17,724 nucleotides of DNA from Clostridium sp. AM22-11AC (GTDB lineage Bacteria > Bacillota > Clostridia > Lachnospirales > Lachnospiraceae). This document shows, in pieces, positions 1 to 7,369 of this stretch; positions within the stretch are counted from its first letter, which is position 1; every line of letters begins with the position of its first letter. Location: positions 1 through 17,724 of the forward strand of contig NZ_QUCM01000033.1 in the NCBI RefSeq assembly GCF_003473545.1, given 5' to 3'. The position numbers and the translations under genes were made by a program. The notes under the pieces were generated by a model. The model searched no databases, had not been told where the DNA came from, and was given only the letters and a program-made list of their open reading frames with translations.

Positions 1-1218
1 AATTTGTATGTCTTGTATATCATCTATGATATTTTCACCATTGATGGTATAATGATAGCTGCTATTATTTTCATCTGGAGAAATATCCGCTTCTAATGTT
101 TCTTCCTCAATGACCTCATTTCCGTTTTCATCCTGTGCAGAGTATTTTACAGTTGGAACATATCCTGCATCTGGAGTGATAGAAAAATAAAAATCAGTTC
201 CGTACTTGACAAATGAATCAATGGAATTAGAACTGCCATGATCTGTAAGACCATTTATGGTTACGGTAGCAGCATTGATAAATTTTACGGAAACACTGCT
301 TCCTACTACTTCTGTTTTAGAGGTTCCAAAGGATGTTGATAATTTTCTGCCAATACAGATCTTAATGCTTGGATTTGTTCCTTTAGAAATATAATCTTCC
401 AGAGATCCATACTGAACATCTTTTCCTAATCTTTTTAATGTTTCACCATTAATATCTATCCAGTTTTTACTTTTATCACTGCGTTCGTAGTAATAAAACC
501 ACTGATCCGGTCTTTCCTCATCTTCGTCCAAAAGAGCATCGGCAAGAGCATCTTCAAGATCAAAAGCAGAGTCAGATTTTACTTTAACAGTTGCACCTTT
601 CAGTCGGATATCTGGAAGTTCTAACAATTCGATTTCTTCGATTTTTTTCTTTTGAACTTTTTCTACTGGTACCGGCTGTTCAGGAGTCACTACAACATCG
701 CTTTGTTCCGGATCTTTAACAGTGTCTTCATTTTTATCTGTATCAGACTGTTCCGGATCCTTGTTTTCATCTTCGTCTGTATCTTTTACTTCATCATCTT
801 TTGCTTCATCGTCAGATCCTGAGTTTTTATCCTCATCTTCTGCTTCGGACTCTTTTTCATCTGTTTGGTCGGATCCGGTGGTATCTTTGTCTGTTCCTTC
901 TTTATCAGGATCTCCGGCATCCTCTCCAGAATTTTCAGGATCATTCTTTTCTGACTGATCTGTATCTGCCTTGTTGGAGTCGTCCTTGGCATTGTTTTCC
1001 GTATTATTATCGCCTTCGGAGTCTCCTTTGTCAGGGTGATCGGTTTCGTCATCCTTGGTTTCAAAATCCAAGTTTTCCGCCTTATTATCATTTTCGGTGT
1101 CATTGTCAACCTGTACGGCTGTGTTATCAGCCAGGGCCGGAGTTACTGCATTGCCGGATGCCAATACAATTGCCATTCCCAGCGCACAATGCTTTTTCCA
1201 TAACTTTTTCTTTCGCAT
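1..1218 (-). CDS. Secreted, highly acidic surface protein (partial, C-terminus beyond left edge)
   Basis: The reading frame is open from an ATG at 1218 to the window edge, 406 codons without a stop. The start is preceded by an AGGAGAGG-type ribosome binding site. Residues 1-30 form a signal peptide: a basic start (MRKKK), a hydrophobic stretch, and a signal peptidase I site after TPALA (A30). Roughly residues 35-190 are a disordered region made almost wholly of D, E, N, S, T and K, including the repeated block DPEQSD. A folded part follows, with a motif like the beta-sandwich repeats of Gram-positive adhesins (YGTDFYFSITPDAGYVP). No anchor is visible because the C-terminus is missing. It is probably exported and displayed on the cell surface; the function is not recognisable. 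The acidic region also produces a spurious Ser-rich frame on the other strand. Confidence 0.85.
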   Translation of the reverse strand, partial: MRKKKLWKKHCALGMAIVLASGNAVTPALADNTAVQVDNDTENDNKAENLDFETKDDETDHPDKGDSEGDNNTENNAKDDSNKADTDQSEKNDPENSGEDAGDPDKEGTDKDTTGSDQTDEKESEAEDEDKNSGSDDEAKDDEVKDTDEDENKDPEQSDTDKNEDTVKDPEQSDVVVTPEQPVPVEKVQKKKIEEIELLELPDIRLKGATVKVKSDSAFDLEDALADALLDEDEERPDQWFYYYERSDKSKNWIDINGETLKRLGKDVQYGSLEDYISKGTNPSIKICIGRKLSTSFGTSKTEVVGSSVSVKFINAATVTINGLTDHGSSNSIDSFVKYGTDFYFSITPDAGYVPTVKYSAQDENGNEVIEEETLEADISPDENNSSYHYTINGENIIDDIQDIQI

Positions 1219-1280
1219 ACTATTCCCTCTCCTTTTTTGATTTTTTACCCAAAAAATACTATTTTTCACTCCGCTTCTAT

Positions 1281-1310
1281 TGTATAAGATGTCGCTCTTT
1301 TTTTCAACAA
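1281..1310 (-). promoter_or_regulatory. Candidate promoter of the acidic surface protein
   Basis: Read on the minus strand, TTGTTG (1305-1310) and TATACA (1281-1286) are 18 bases apart. Transcription would begin near 1274, giving a leader of about 55 bases. Both boxes deviate from consensus and the region is AT-rich, so this is tentative. Confidence 0.35.
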
Positions 1311-1540
1311 CAGATGTGGTAGAAAATAAGAGGTTCATAGATATTCACTTGAATTTATGTATAGAAATCAGCAAAATAATTAAGAATATTTGACTGATAA
1401 ATGTATTAATGTATGATAATATATATATTTTGTATTAATACACATCTTTACATAATGATATATTTACACAAAATCTTATTTATACAATCAAAAAATGCCA
1501 TATAATCAGTTAATTGCTGATTTTATCAGTCTTTATAAAC

Positions 1541-1568
1541 ATTGCGCAAAACTAAGGTTTTACGCAAT
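1541..1568. repeat. Inverted repeat with 11-6-11 geometry, candidate recombinase core site
   Basis: Left arm ATTGCGCAAAA (1541-1551) and right arm TTTTACGCAAT (1558-1568) are inverted copies with one mismatch, flanking the 6-base centre CTAAGG. This 28-bp layout matches Xer/dif-type sites (11-bp arms, 6-bp centre), and the left arm resembles the GGTGCGCATAA arm of E. coli dif at 8 of 11 positions. A tyrosine recombinase gene lies about 1.2 kb away. No T-tract follows, so it is not a standard terminator. An operator is the main alternative. Confidence 0.55.
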
Positions 1569-1713
1569 ATTAAAGCCGATTTTTCGAATATATGTTCTGA
1601 TTTTAACTTATTTTTCTTGAATTTTCTTAATTGTGTATAATGTACACCTAATTATCTGACATTTATCCTGTGATAATTACGCTATAATCCCCTGTTTTTA
1701 TCTATTATATCAC

Positions 1714-1760
1714 GTTATACAAAGATATGTATAACATATCATTGTATAACAATGTTATAC
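1714..1760. promoter_or_regulatory. Cluster of four GTATAAC/GTTATAC motifs, probable operator
   Basis: GTTATAC at 1714-1720, GTATAAC at 1729-1735 and 1744-1750, and GTTATAC at 1754-1760 form two inverted pairs. The right-hand pair has perfect 7-bp arms around AAT; the left-hand pair is spaced by 8 bases. The first three copies start exactly 15 bases apart. The cluster ends 7 bases before the -35 box of the downstream gene. A ribbon-helix-helix protein is the first product of that transcript and is a natural candidate for binding here, so autoregulation is inferred. Confidence 0.5.
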
Positions 1761-1767
1761 TATCAAT

Positions 1768-1797
1768 TTGACGAAATCACTTCTCCTGTGATATACT
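1768..1797 (+). promoter_or_regulatory. Promoter of the coiled-coil/recombinase unit
   Basis: TTGACG (1768-1773) and TATACT (1792-1797) are 18 bases apart. The predicted start is near 1804, so the leader is only about 17 bases long and the AGGAGG site (1805-1810) would sit at the very 5' end of the transcript. Confidence 0.5.
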
Positions 1798-1820
1798 ATT
1801 TTTCAGGAGGATTTTAAAAT

Positions 1821-2765
1821 ATGAGAGACGAAAAAAGCGGAAAAGAAAGCAAACAGGTCAATTTCCGGATCGATCCAGACTCAGCGGAAGCATTTCGCTT
1901 GTTTTGTACCACCCATGGGATGAATCAGGCCCAGGGATTTGACCATCTTATACAGGTTTTGGAATTAAATAATGCCAAGGCGGCAACACCGGGGCGTGCT
2001 GTGGAGATTGAAAATTTTGAGCGGCTGTTAAAGGAGATCCTGTCGGCTTATATTGGCAGTATTGAATTAAGCAGCAATGCAGAGGCACGGGTGTTGGAGC
2101 GTTTTCAGTCGGACTTAAAACGTAAAGATAAAACCATTGATGAGTTGAGAGAAAAAATCGAGACAATAGCCGGAGAAAAAAATAACCAGGATGCTGCTCT
2201 CACTGCCTTAAAAGAGGAACAGGTCCGGACCAAAGAACAGGCTCAGCATGCCATAAGCCAGTTAGAGTCTGCAAAAAAAGCTACTGCGGATCAGGAAGAG
2301 ATCAATCGTATCCTTCAGGAACAAAATCAGCAGCTTCAGGAGAAGGCCTCCAGGTATGACTCTCTTAAAAAATCCGATGATGCAAATAAAGAAGAAAATA
2401 CAAAACTTCAGCTGCGGATCCGGGAATTGGAACAAATACTTTCCCACGAAACTGCTCTGCGAACAGATCTGGAAAATACTTCTAAACAGGCATCTGGGCG
2501 GATCCGGGAGTTAGAAAGCCAACAGATTGAATGCAGGATCCAGATTTCTGACTTACAACGACAGCTTGCAGATAAAGACAGTGATATAGAAAATCGGTTA
2601 AAACAGGCCAAAATGCAGGCGGATTTGGAACAGGAACGGGCGGTCATTGCAAAAGAACGGGAATTACAGGACGAACTTCGGAAAATGGACCGTGAAAATG
2701 TCAAATTGCGCACGGAATTAGAACAGACAAAGGCTGCTTTAGAACAGGAAATGAAAAAGAAATAA
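1821..2765 (+). CDS. Ribbon-helix-helix / long coiled-coil DNA-binding protein
   Basis: 314 aa. Residues about 13-52 look like a ribbon-helix-helix DNA-binding fold: a strand VNFRIDPD, then a helix (SAEAFRLFCTTHG), then MNQAQGFDHLIQ. From about residue 90 to the C-terminus the protein is a nearly unbroken coiled coil, very rich in E, K, Q, R and A with heptad spacing. The architecture recalls KfrA-like plasmid proteins and other DNA-binding coiled-coil accessory proteins, but no family can be named with certainty. AGGAGG lies 10 bases before the start. The recombinase gene starts 17 bases after its stop, so the two are co-transcribed. It may bind the upstream GTATAAC cluster, act as an architectural partner of the recombinase, or bridge distant sites; these roles are inferred. 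Confidence 0.75.
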   Translation: MRDEKSGKESKQVNFRIDPDSAEAFRLFCTTHGMNQAQGFDHLIQVLELNNAKAATPGRAVEIENFERLLKEILSAYIGSIELSSNAEARVLERFQSDLKRKDKTIDELREKIETIAGEKNNQDAALTALKEEQVRTKEQAQHAISQLESAKKATADQEEINRILQEQNQQLQEKASRYDSLKKSDDANKEENTKLQLRIRELEQILSHETALRTDLENTSKQASGRIRELESQQIECRIQISDLQRQLADKDSDIENRLKQAKMQADLEQERAVIAKERELQDELRKMDRENVKLRTELEQTKAALEQEMKKK

Positions 2766-2782
2766 ACAAGGGGTGATCGGAT

Positions 2783-3826
2783 ATGGAAGAATTACAATAC
2801 CATGAACAGCGTGATCTGAAAAATAAAAAGAAACTGCAGGAACTGCTTGCTGCTCTCCCACCATTTTGCGCCGACTTCTTTCGAGGAATTGAACCTGCCA
2901 CATCTTCCATGACAAGACTCTCCTACGCCTACGACATCAGCACATTTTTTGATTTTTTAAGAAAATTAAAGCCGGAACTTGAAAAATTGTCTGTAGAAAA
3001 TATTTCCCTGGAACAGCTTTGCGCAGTTACGATCCAGGATCTTGAGCGTTATCTTGAATATTTAAAATACCGTCCTGATGATCCTGAACATAAGAATGTA
3101 AACAAAGAACAGGGGATCAAACGGAAGTTTTTTTCTTTGAAGAGCTTTTTCGGCTATTTTTATCGAACCGGACAGATTAAAACCAATCCTACCCTTTCTA
3201 TGCAGGTTCCGAAGATCCGGGAAAAGGAGATCATCCGCTTAAATCAGGATGAGATAAAGACACTTTTAAAAGAGGCAGAAAGCGGTTCTGGGCTTTCTCA
3301 AAAGCAGAAGCAGTTTCATGAAAAAACCAAAGTACGGGATTGTGCTATTCTCGCCCTTATGCTTGGTACAGGGATCCGTGTATCAGAATGTGTCGGGTTA
3401 AATCTGGACGATCTGGATCTGGAAGAAAATGGGATCCATATCCACAGAAAAGGCGGAAAAGAGTCAACCGTTTACTTCAGTGACGAGGTGGCGCAATATT
3501 TAAAACGCTACTTTGAGGAGCGAACTGCACAAGATTTGGATCTCCAACAGGAACCTGCCCTTTTTCTGTCTCTGAGAAAACAGCGCATTGCTGTACGCAG
3601 TGTTGAATATCTTGTAAAAAAATACGCCGCTATTGCAACACCTAAAAAGAAAATCACACCCCACAAGTTAAGAAGCAGTTATGGATCTGCACTTTATGCA
3701 AAAACCAATGATATTTATCTGGTTGCTGATATTTTAGGACATAACGATGTTAATATTACAAGAAAATTCTATGCAGCCATTGAGGAGAACCGGAGAAAAA
3801 GCGTTAAAAATATTGATATTCTGTAA
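2783..3826 (+). CDS. XerS-like tyrosine recombinase/integrase
   Basis: 347 aa. An N-terminal SAM-like core-binding domain spans about residues 25-130 and the catalytic domain about 150-345. The active-site set is complete: R199 (GTGIRVSE), K223 in the RKGGKES hairpin, H294-x-x-R297 (TPHKLRSS), H320 (ILGHNDV) and the nucleophile Y330 (RKFYAAIE). The enlarged N-terminal domain, the FLSLRKQRIAVRSVE-type segment and the TPHKLR motif resemble XerS of streptococci and lactococci more than XerC/XerD; this comparison is from memory. The ribosome binding site AAGGGGTGAT precedes the ATG. It should cut and rejoin DNA at a short inverted-repeat site. Whether it resolves chromosome dimers, integrates an element or inverts DNA cannot be told from the gene alone. 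No phage or conjugation genes are nearby. Confidence 0.9.
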   Translation: MEELQYHEQRDLKNKKKLQELLAALPPFCADFFRGIEPATSSMTRLSYAYDISTFFDFLRKLKPELEKLSVENISLEQLCAVTIQDLERYLEYLKYRPDDPEHKNVNKEQGIKRKFFSLKSFFGYFYRTGQIKTNPTLSMQVPKIREKEIIRLNQDEIKTLLKEAESGSGLSQKQKQFHEKTKVRDCAILALMLGTGIRVSECVGLNLDDLDLEENGIHIHRKGGKESTVYFSDEVAQYLKRYFEERTAQDLDLQQEPALFLSLRKQRIAVRSVEYLVKKYAAIATPKKKITPHKLRSSYGSALYAKTNDIYLVADILGHNDVNITRKFYAAIEENRRKSVKNIDIL

Positions 3827-3833
3827 AATAACA

Positions 3834-3862
3834 GGCGGAGAAGATATTGCATCCTCTCCGCC
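3834..3862. terminator. Hairpin between convergent genes, likely bidirectional terminator
   Basis: GGCGGAGA (3834-3841) and TCTCCGCC (3855-3862) form a perfect 8-bp GC-rich stem. It sits between the stop of the recombinase and the stop of the convergent serine hydrolase. The T-tracts on either side are weak, which lowers confidence. Confidence 0.6.
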
Positions 3863-3880
3863 CAAAATTATCTAAGTTCT

Positions 3881-4762
3881 TTATAATTTTGTATATACTT
3901 CATTTGCAATGATTTCTTCTAAATGATCTGTATCCCTGCTTTCTGCCATTAAACTGATCACTGTATTTTTATCCCGAAAGATCATGGTGTATTGACCATA
4001 TTTTCCATTGGCCAGAAAACTGTTATAACGGCCGCCCCAGAATAAGTATCCATAACCATAAGAGTTTTTATTATTTTCCACCTGTTTTCTGGTACTCTCA
4101 TGGATCCATTCCTTAGAAAGCAGCTTTTTTCCATTCCAACAGCCATTCTGCAAGTAGAACATTCCCAGTTTGTGAAGCTCGGAAACAGTCAGAAACAGTC
4201 CGCCCGCACCAAATGTATTTCCCTCAGGGTCTACCTCCCATATGGTTTTTCGTATTCCCAAAGGTTTTAAAAGCCGTGGAGTCAGATATGACAAAAGATC
4301 GCATCCTGCTCTTCGTTGAACCAGGATCCCAGCCAGATAAGGGCCAACGTTATTGTATACAAAATGGGTTCCCGGCTCATACACAAAGGGAATAGCAAGG
4401 GATGCTTTTACCCAGTTCTGTTCTTCCATTCTTGGACGCTGTTTGCCCATAAGAAAGCCTTTTTCCTGGCCTAAAGTCATGGTCAGAAGGTCTTTCACTG
4501 TGGCTTTCTTTAAATTTTCATCCGGGTTGTTTGGAATATCCTCCTTAAAAGCATCCATCAAACGTTCATCTAAGTCGATCAGACCTTCCTGAACTGCAAA
4601 TCCCACAGCACAGGAAGTAAAACTTTTACTGGCAGAATAAATATTTCTCCGGCAGTCTTCGTCCCAGTATTTTTCATATACCGTGTCCTGTCCAATAGAA
4701 ATTTTCATTCCAAGAACCCTTAAGTCTGCTGCTTTCTGTTCAAATTCTTTCAGATCTACCAT
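3881..4762 (-). CDS. Beta-lactamase-fold serine hydrolase (class C-like esterase)
   Basis: 293 aa, no signal peptide. It carries the three motifs of the PF00144 serine hydrolase family: S43-A-S-K46 (nucleophile Ser and Lys), Y136-N-N138, and a KTG-like G253-K-Y-G256 loop. The family includes class C beta-lactamases, D-amino-peptidases and esterases. A cytoplasmic location and the tannase-family neighbour favour an esterase or amidase acting on a small molecule over antibiotic resistance. The protein is somewhat shorter than class C beta-lactamases. AGGAAGG lies 7 bases before the ATG, and the tannase-family gene ends only 12 bases upstream, so it is the last gene of that operon. The exact substrate is unknown. 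Confidence 0.85.
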   Translation of the reverse strand: MVDLKEFEQKAADLRVLGMKISIGQDTVYEKYWDEDCRRNIYSASKSFTSCAVGFAVQEGLIDLDERLMDAFKEDIPNNPDENLKKATVKDLLTMTLGQEKGFLMGKQRPRMEEQNWVKASLAIPFVYEPGTHFVYNNVGPYLAGILVQRRAGCDLLSYLTPRLLKPLGIRKTIWEVDPEGNTFGAGGLFLTVSELHKLGMFYLQNGCWNGKKLLSKEWIHESTRKQVENNKNSYGYGYLFWGGRYNSFLANGKYGQYTMIFRDKNTVISLMAESRDTDHLEEIIANEVYTKL

Positions 4763-4774
4763 ATACTTTCCTTC

Positions 4775-6373
4775 CTATGCAAAATTATCGAAAAACCCTT
4801 CTGGGATTTCATAAGAAACCTCATAGCTGGTTCCCTTTAAAGGATCTCCGTCTTTATATTTCACCCATCCCGGGAATGTTGCCATAGGCATTTCACCGCC
4901 GGTCTTTTCGATTACTCCGTAGAGAGTTTCTTCTGGATATTTTTCTTCTGAGCACCAGGTATCCAGCCATTCCAGATAATCCATACGGATGCCGCTGCAA
5001 TGGGTGGCAGAAGGCATGCAGTAAAATTTCATAAAACTGTCGGCCTTCTTTTGTCCGTATTTCTTTACCAGTTTCTGGTACTGATTGATGATCTGCCAGG
5101 GGCTGATAGACATATCATTCCAGCTGGTAAACAGGATCAGCTTTCCACCATGTGATACAAATTCATCAAAATCCATACTTACATCATACTGGCTGGAGGC
5201 TTCCATCAGCATATGATAAAGCTTTTCATCCGGCTTATAATAATCGTGATCGATCAATTTCCAGTTTTTATCTTTCGTTATAAAATATTTGAATACGCCA
5301 TCTGAACGGTCTCCATGGTGTACGTTATACCTGGTGTCTAAGGGTTCTCTTGGAACAGGATCAGGACCAAGATCCATGATGCCGCCCTCTAAAGCACAGT
5401 ATCCATGATACCTTTTCTCACCGTTTGGCATAGAATAATCCAGTTTAAAACCGTCCTCATACACCTGGATCGTCTGGATCTGGGCGTCTGTCAGATGATA
5501 TTTCTCCTGGATTTTCCTGAGAAATACGTCCCGGTTCATACGTGCTGCATATATATTGGACACGATCCCATCTTTTACACCATCCAGTTCATCATACATC
5601 TCAATAGCATCATTACGGATTGCTTCTACTGTCTTTTCATCTATAAAGCCATCTGAAAACGGGTGTGTGTGTTCATCGTAACTATCATATACTGCCTTGG
5701 AAAGCAAAGCGCCCCACATACGCAGAAGGACAAAATTGGATACAGGATCTGCGCAGAATATCCCATCGTAATCTTTTCCATAGGAGCAGGCACACTCCAA
5801 AGCTTCTCTTCCACCTGCAGATCCACCGGCAAAATAAACTTTCTCCGCGTCGATCCCATAAGCTGCTTTTACAACCACATGCATAATGCCGTTCATTTTA
5901 ATCAGATGATGCCGGATATAATTCTGAAGAGCCTCCTCATTTGCTGCAAAATCAGCAGACATAGGATCAGCAGACTGATGGCCGGAATCATCTCCAAATA
6001 CGACATATCCATGTTCGATGGGACAATAATCAGACATCAGCATAGCACCTTCTAAAGAAGGAATCATTCCGTTATTGGCTCCGCCGCCGATCTGAACACT
6101 TCTTAAATTCCACTGGGTGGGAAGCAGGATCTTCCATTCGATACAGGGAGCCAAAGGATCCAGTGGTTCGATCACCCCCATAACTTCCAAATATGCAGTT
6201 CCACCCTCTTTTGACTTTTCACATACGCTGGTTATCCTTCCACCATTTGTCTTCTCTTTTAACAGTTCCGGCGGGATCACCATATCCCTTAAAATAGAAC
6301 GGGCATCATCAACGATGGATACCCGTTTTAATAAGCTGATCTTTTCTTTCATTTTGTCCACTGCCTTCTTCAT
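4775..6373 (-). CDS. Tannase/feruloyl esterase family hydrolase, cytoplasmic
   Basis: 532 aa of the PF07519 family, which hydrolyses esters of aromatic acids (gallate, ferulate; MHETase is a relative). The alpha/beta-hydrolase triad is visible: S185 in GGSAGG, D420 in TSWNDMSISP and H458 in SATHCSG. The family motifs GGGANNG (96-102) and FGDDSGH (126-132) are also present. Family members usually have Cys before the Ser and Cys after the His, linked as a disulfide. Here C459 is kept but the residue before S185 is Gly, so the disulfide cannot form; this fits the lack of a signal peptide and a reducing cytoplasm. The start at 6373 is 3 bases past the LysR stop and has only a weak GAG site. M8 (start 6352) has AAGAAGG 11 bases upstream and is a plausible alternative start. 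Confidence 0.85.
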   Translation of the reverse strand: MKKAVDKMKEKISLLKRVSIVDDARSILRDMVIPPELLKEKTNGGRITSVCEKSKEGGTAYLEVMGVIEPLDPLAPCIEWKILLPTQWNLRSVQIGGGANNGMIPSLEGAMLMSDYCPIEHGYVVFGDDSGHQSADPMSADFAANEEALQNYIRHHLIKMNGIMHVVVKAAYGIDAEKVYFAGGSAGGREALECACSYGKDYDGIFCADPVSNFVLLRMWGALLSKAVYDSYDEHTHPFSDGFIDEKTVEAIRNDAIEMYDELDGVKDGIVSNIYAARMNRDVFLRKIQEKYHLTDAQIQTIQVYEDGFKLDYSMPNGEKRYHGYCALEGGIMDLGPDPVPREPLDTRYNVHHGDRSDGVFKYFITKDKNWKLIDHDYYKPDEKLYHMLMEASSQYDVSMDFDEFVSHGGKLILFTSWNDMSISPWQIINQYQKLVKKYGQKKADSFMKFYCMPSATHCSGIRMDYLEWLDTWCSEEKYPEETLYGVIEKTGGEMPMATFPGWVKYKDGDPLKGTSYEVSYEIPEGFFDNFA

Positions 6374-6376
6374 TGT

Positions 6377-7285
6377 TTAATCTCGATAAATATTTTTTGC
6401 GATTTCGATAATACGCTGAACAGGAACAGAAATGTATCCACCTACTCTGGTAACAATTACAAATTTCCAGGTAACCGGCTTGGAACAAATAGAAAAAACG
6501 TCTACATCCAGATTTTTTGGATATTGAAAATCAGATGCCAATGCAACACCAAAATCCTTTGAAACAAGTTCCCAGATGGTTTCAATGGAAGAAAACTCTA
6601 TCTGTTTTGGATCCATGGAATGGTTTTTCAACACTTTGTCTGTTACATAACGTAGTCTGGATCCCTTATTTAACATAATAAACTTTTCATTTTCCATCTG
6701 CCGTATATCGATCCATGGATACCTGAAACCATACTTGGCGATCCCATGAAAATGTTTACTTTTAGGAGCGATCAGACAGATCTCCTCTGTGGAGATTTCC
6801 TCTACATGAAAATTACTGTCTTTTTCTAATTCCTCTGTTCCTGTCATCAATGCGACCTGGATCTCTCCGTTGCGAAGCATTTCTTCCAGTTTTACTGCTG
6901 TTTCCTGGTAAACATTCAAATCATATTCCGGATATTCTTTACTGAAGATCGGAAGAATTTCCGGTAATATTCTTTTTCCACGACCTGGCGTTGAACCAAT
7001 ATTCAGAGAACCCTTTTTCAGCATTTTGATATCTGCAATCTGGTTTCTAAAGTCCTGGTCCAGTTTTACGATCTGTTTTGCGTATTCCAAATACTGCTTT
7101 CCTGCATAAGTTGGGATCATTTTCTTTCCTATACGTTCAAAAAGCTGTACGCCATACATTTCTTCTGTTCTTGTAAGGAATTTACTGAGGGCTGGCTGGG
7201 AAATAAACAGATTTTCCGCTGCCTTGGCAACTCCCTGTACTTTCGCAATCTCGATGATATATCTCTGTTCTTTTAATTCGGACAT
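6377..7285 (-). CDS. LysR-type transcriptional regulator
   Basis: 302 aa. The winged helix-turn-helix is at about residues 3-62 (IAKVQGVAKAAENLFISQPALSKFL, given here only as the region around the AAENLFISQPALS helix). The effector-binding domain spans about 90-295. It is likely to sense the substrate or product of the esterases and activate the upstream transporter gene and its own operon. AGGAGG precedes the ATG by 12 bases. Unlike most LysR genes it is not divergent from its target but sits inside the cluster, 84 bases after the transporter and 3 bases before the esterase. A palindrome with LysR-box features lies upstream of the transporter, which supports its role as local regulator. Confidence 0.9.
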   Translation of the reverse strand: MSELKEQRYIIEIAKVQGVAKAAENLFISQPALSKFLTRTEEMYGVQLFERIGKKMIPTYAGKQYLEYAKQIVKLDQDFRNQIADIKMLKKGSLNIGSTPGRGKRILPEILPIFSKEYPEYDLNVYQETAVKLEEMLRNGEIQVALMTGTEELEKDSNFHVEEISTEEICLIAPKSKHFHGIAKYGFRYPWIDIRQMENEKFIMLNKGSRLRYVTDKVLKNHSMDPKQIEFSSIETIWELVSKDFGVALASDFQYPKNLDVDVFSICSKPVTWKFVIVTRVGGYISVPVQRIIEIAKNIYRD

Positions 7286-7286
7286 T

Positions 7287-7357
7287 TGCAGCCATTTCCT
7301 CCTTATATGTAACCTTTTTATTGATTATAAAATTATTATAGAAGAAACGGCTGCAAA
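7287..7357 (-). promoter_or_regulatory. Inverted repeat enclosing the LysR ribosome binding site
   Basis: TTTGCAGCC (7287-7295) and GGCTGCAAA (7349-7357) are perfect 9-bp inverted copies 53 bases apart. The first abuts the LysR start codon and the second lies near the end of the transporter gene. In the mRNA the stem would close a loop that holds the AGGAGG site. A TATAAT also lies in the loop on the minus strand, so an internal promoter or operator role is equally possible. Confidence 0.4.
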
Positions 7358-7369
7358 TAAAAAGCATTT

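Larger units (their letters stand above)
1219..1820. other. AT-rich intergenic region between divergent genes
   Basis: This 602-bp stretch has no credible gene. It holds the surface-protein promoter at the left, the inverted repeat at 1541-1568, the GTATAAC motif cluster at 1714-1760 and the promoter of the next gene at the right. It also contains a 12-bp perfect palindrome TGTATTAATACA at 1431-1442, whose first nine bases recur at 1402-1410. The region is far richer in A and T than the flanking genes. Its length and number of palindromes are unusual for this otherwise compact window. Confidence 0.7.

Noticed and set aside
722..1322. Plus-strand open frames of 78 and 173 codons, one very rich in Ser
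   Set aside because: They are the antisense of the GAT/GAA-rich acidic region and signal peptide of the minus-strand surface protein; neither has a ribosome binding site.
1600..1625. A TTTTCTTGAA stretch resembling one arm of the streptococcal difSL site
   Set aside because: Only one arm matches, the other side does not align without gaps, my recollection of the consensus is imperfect, and such AT-rich strings are common in this intergenic region.
3881..4762. Antibiotic-resistance beta-lactamase
   Set aside because: It has the fold motifs, but no signal peptide and an operon with a transporter and an esterase; a cytoplasmic esterase or amidase is more likely.
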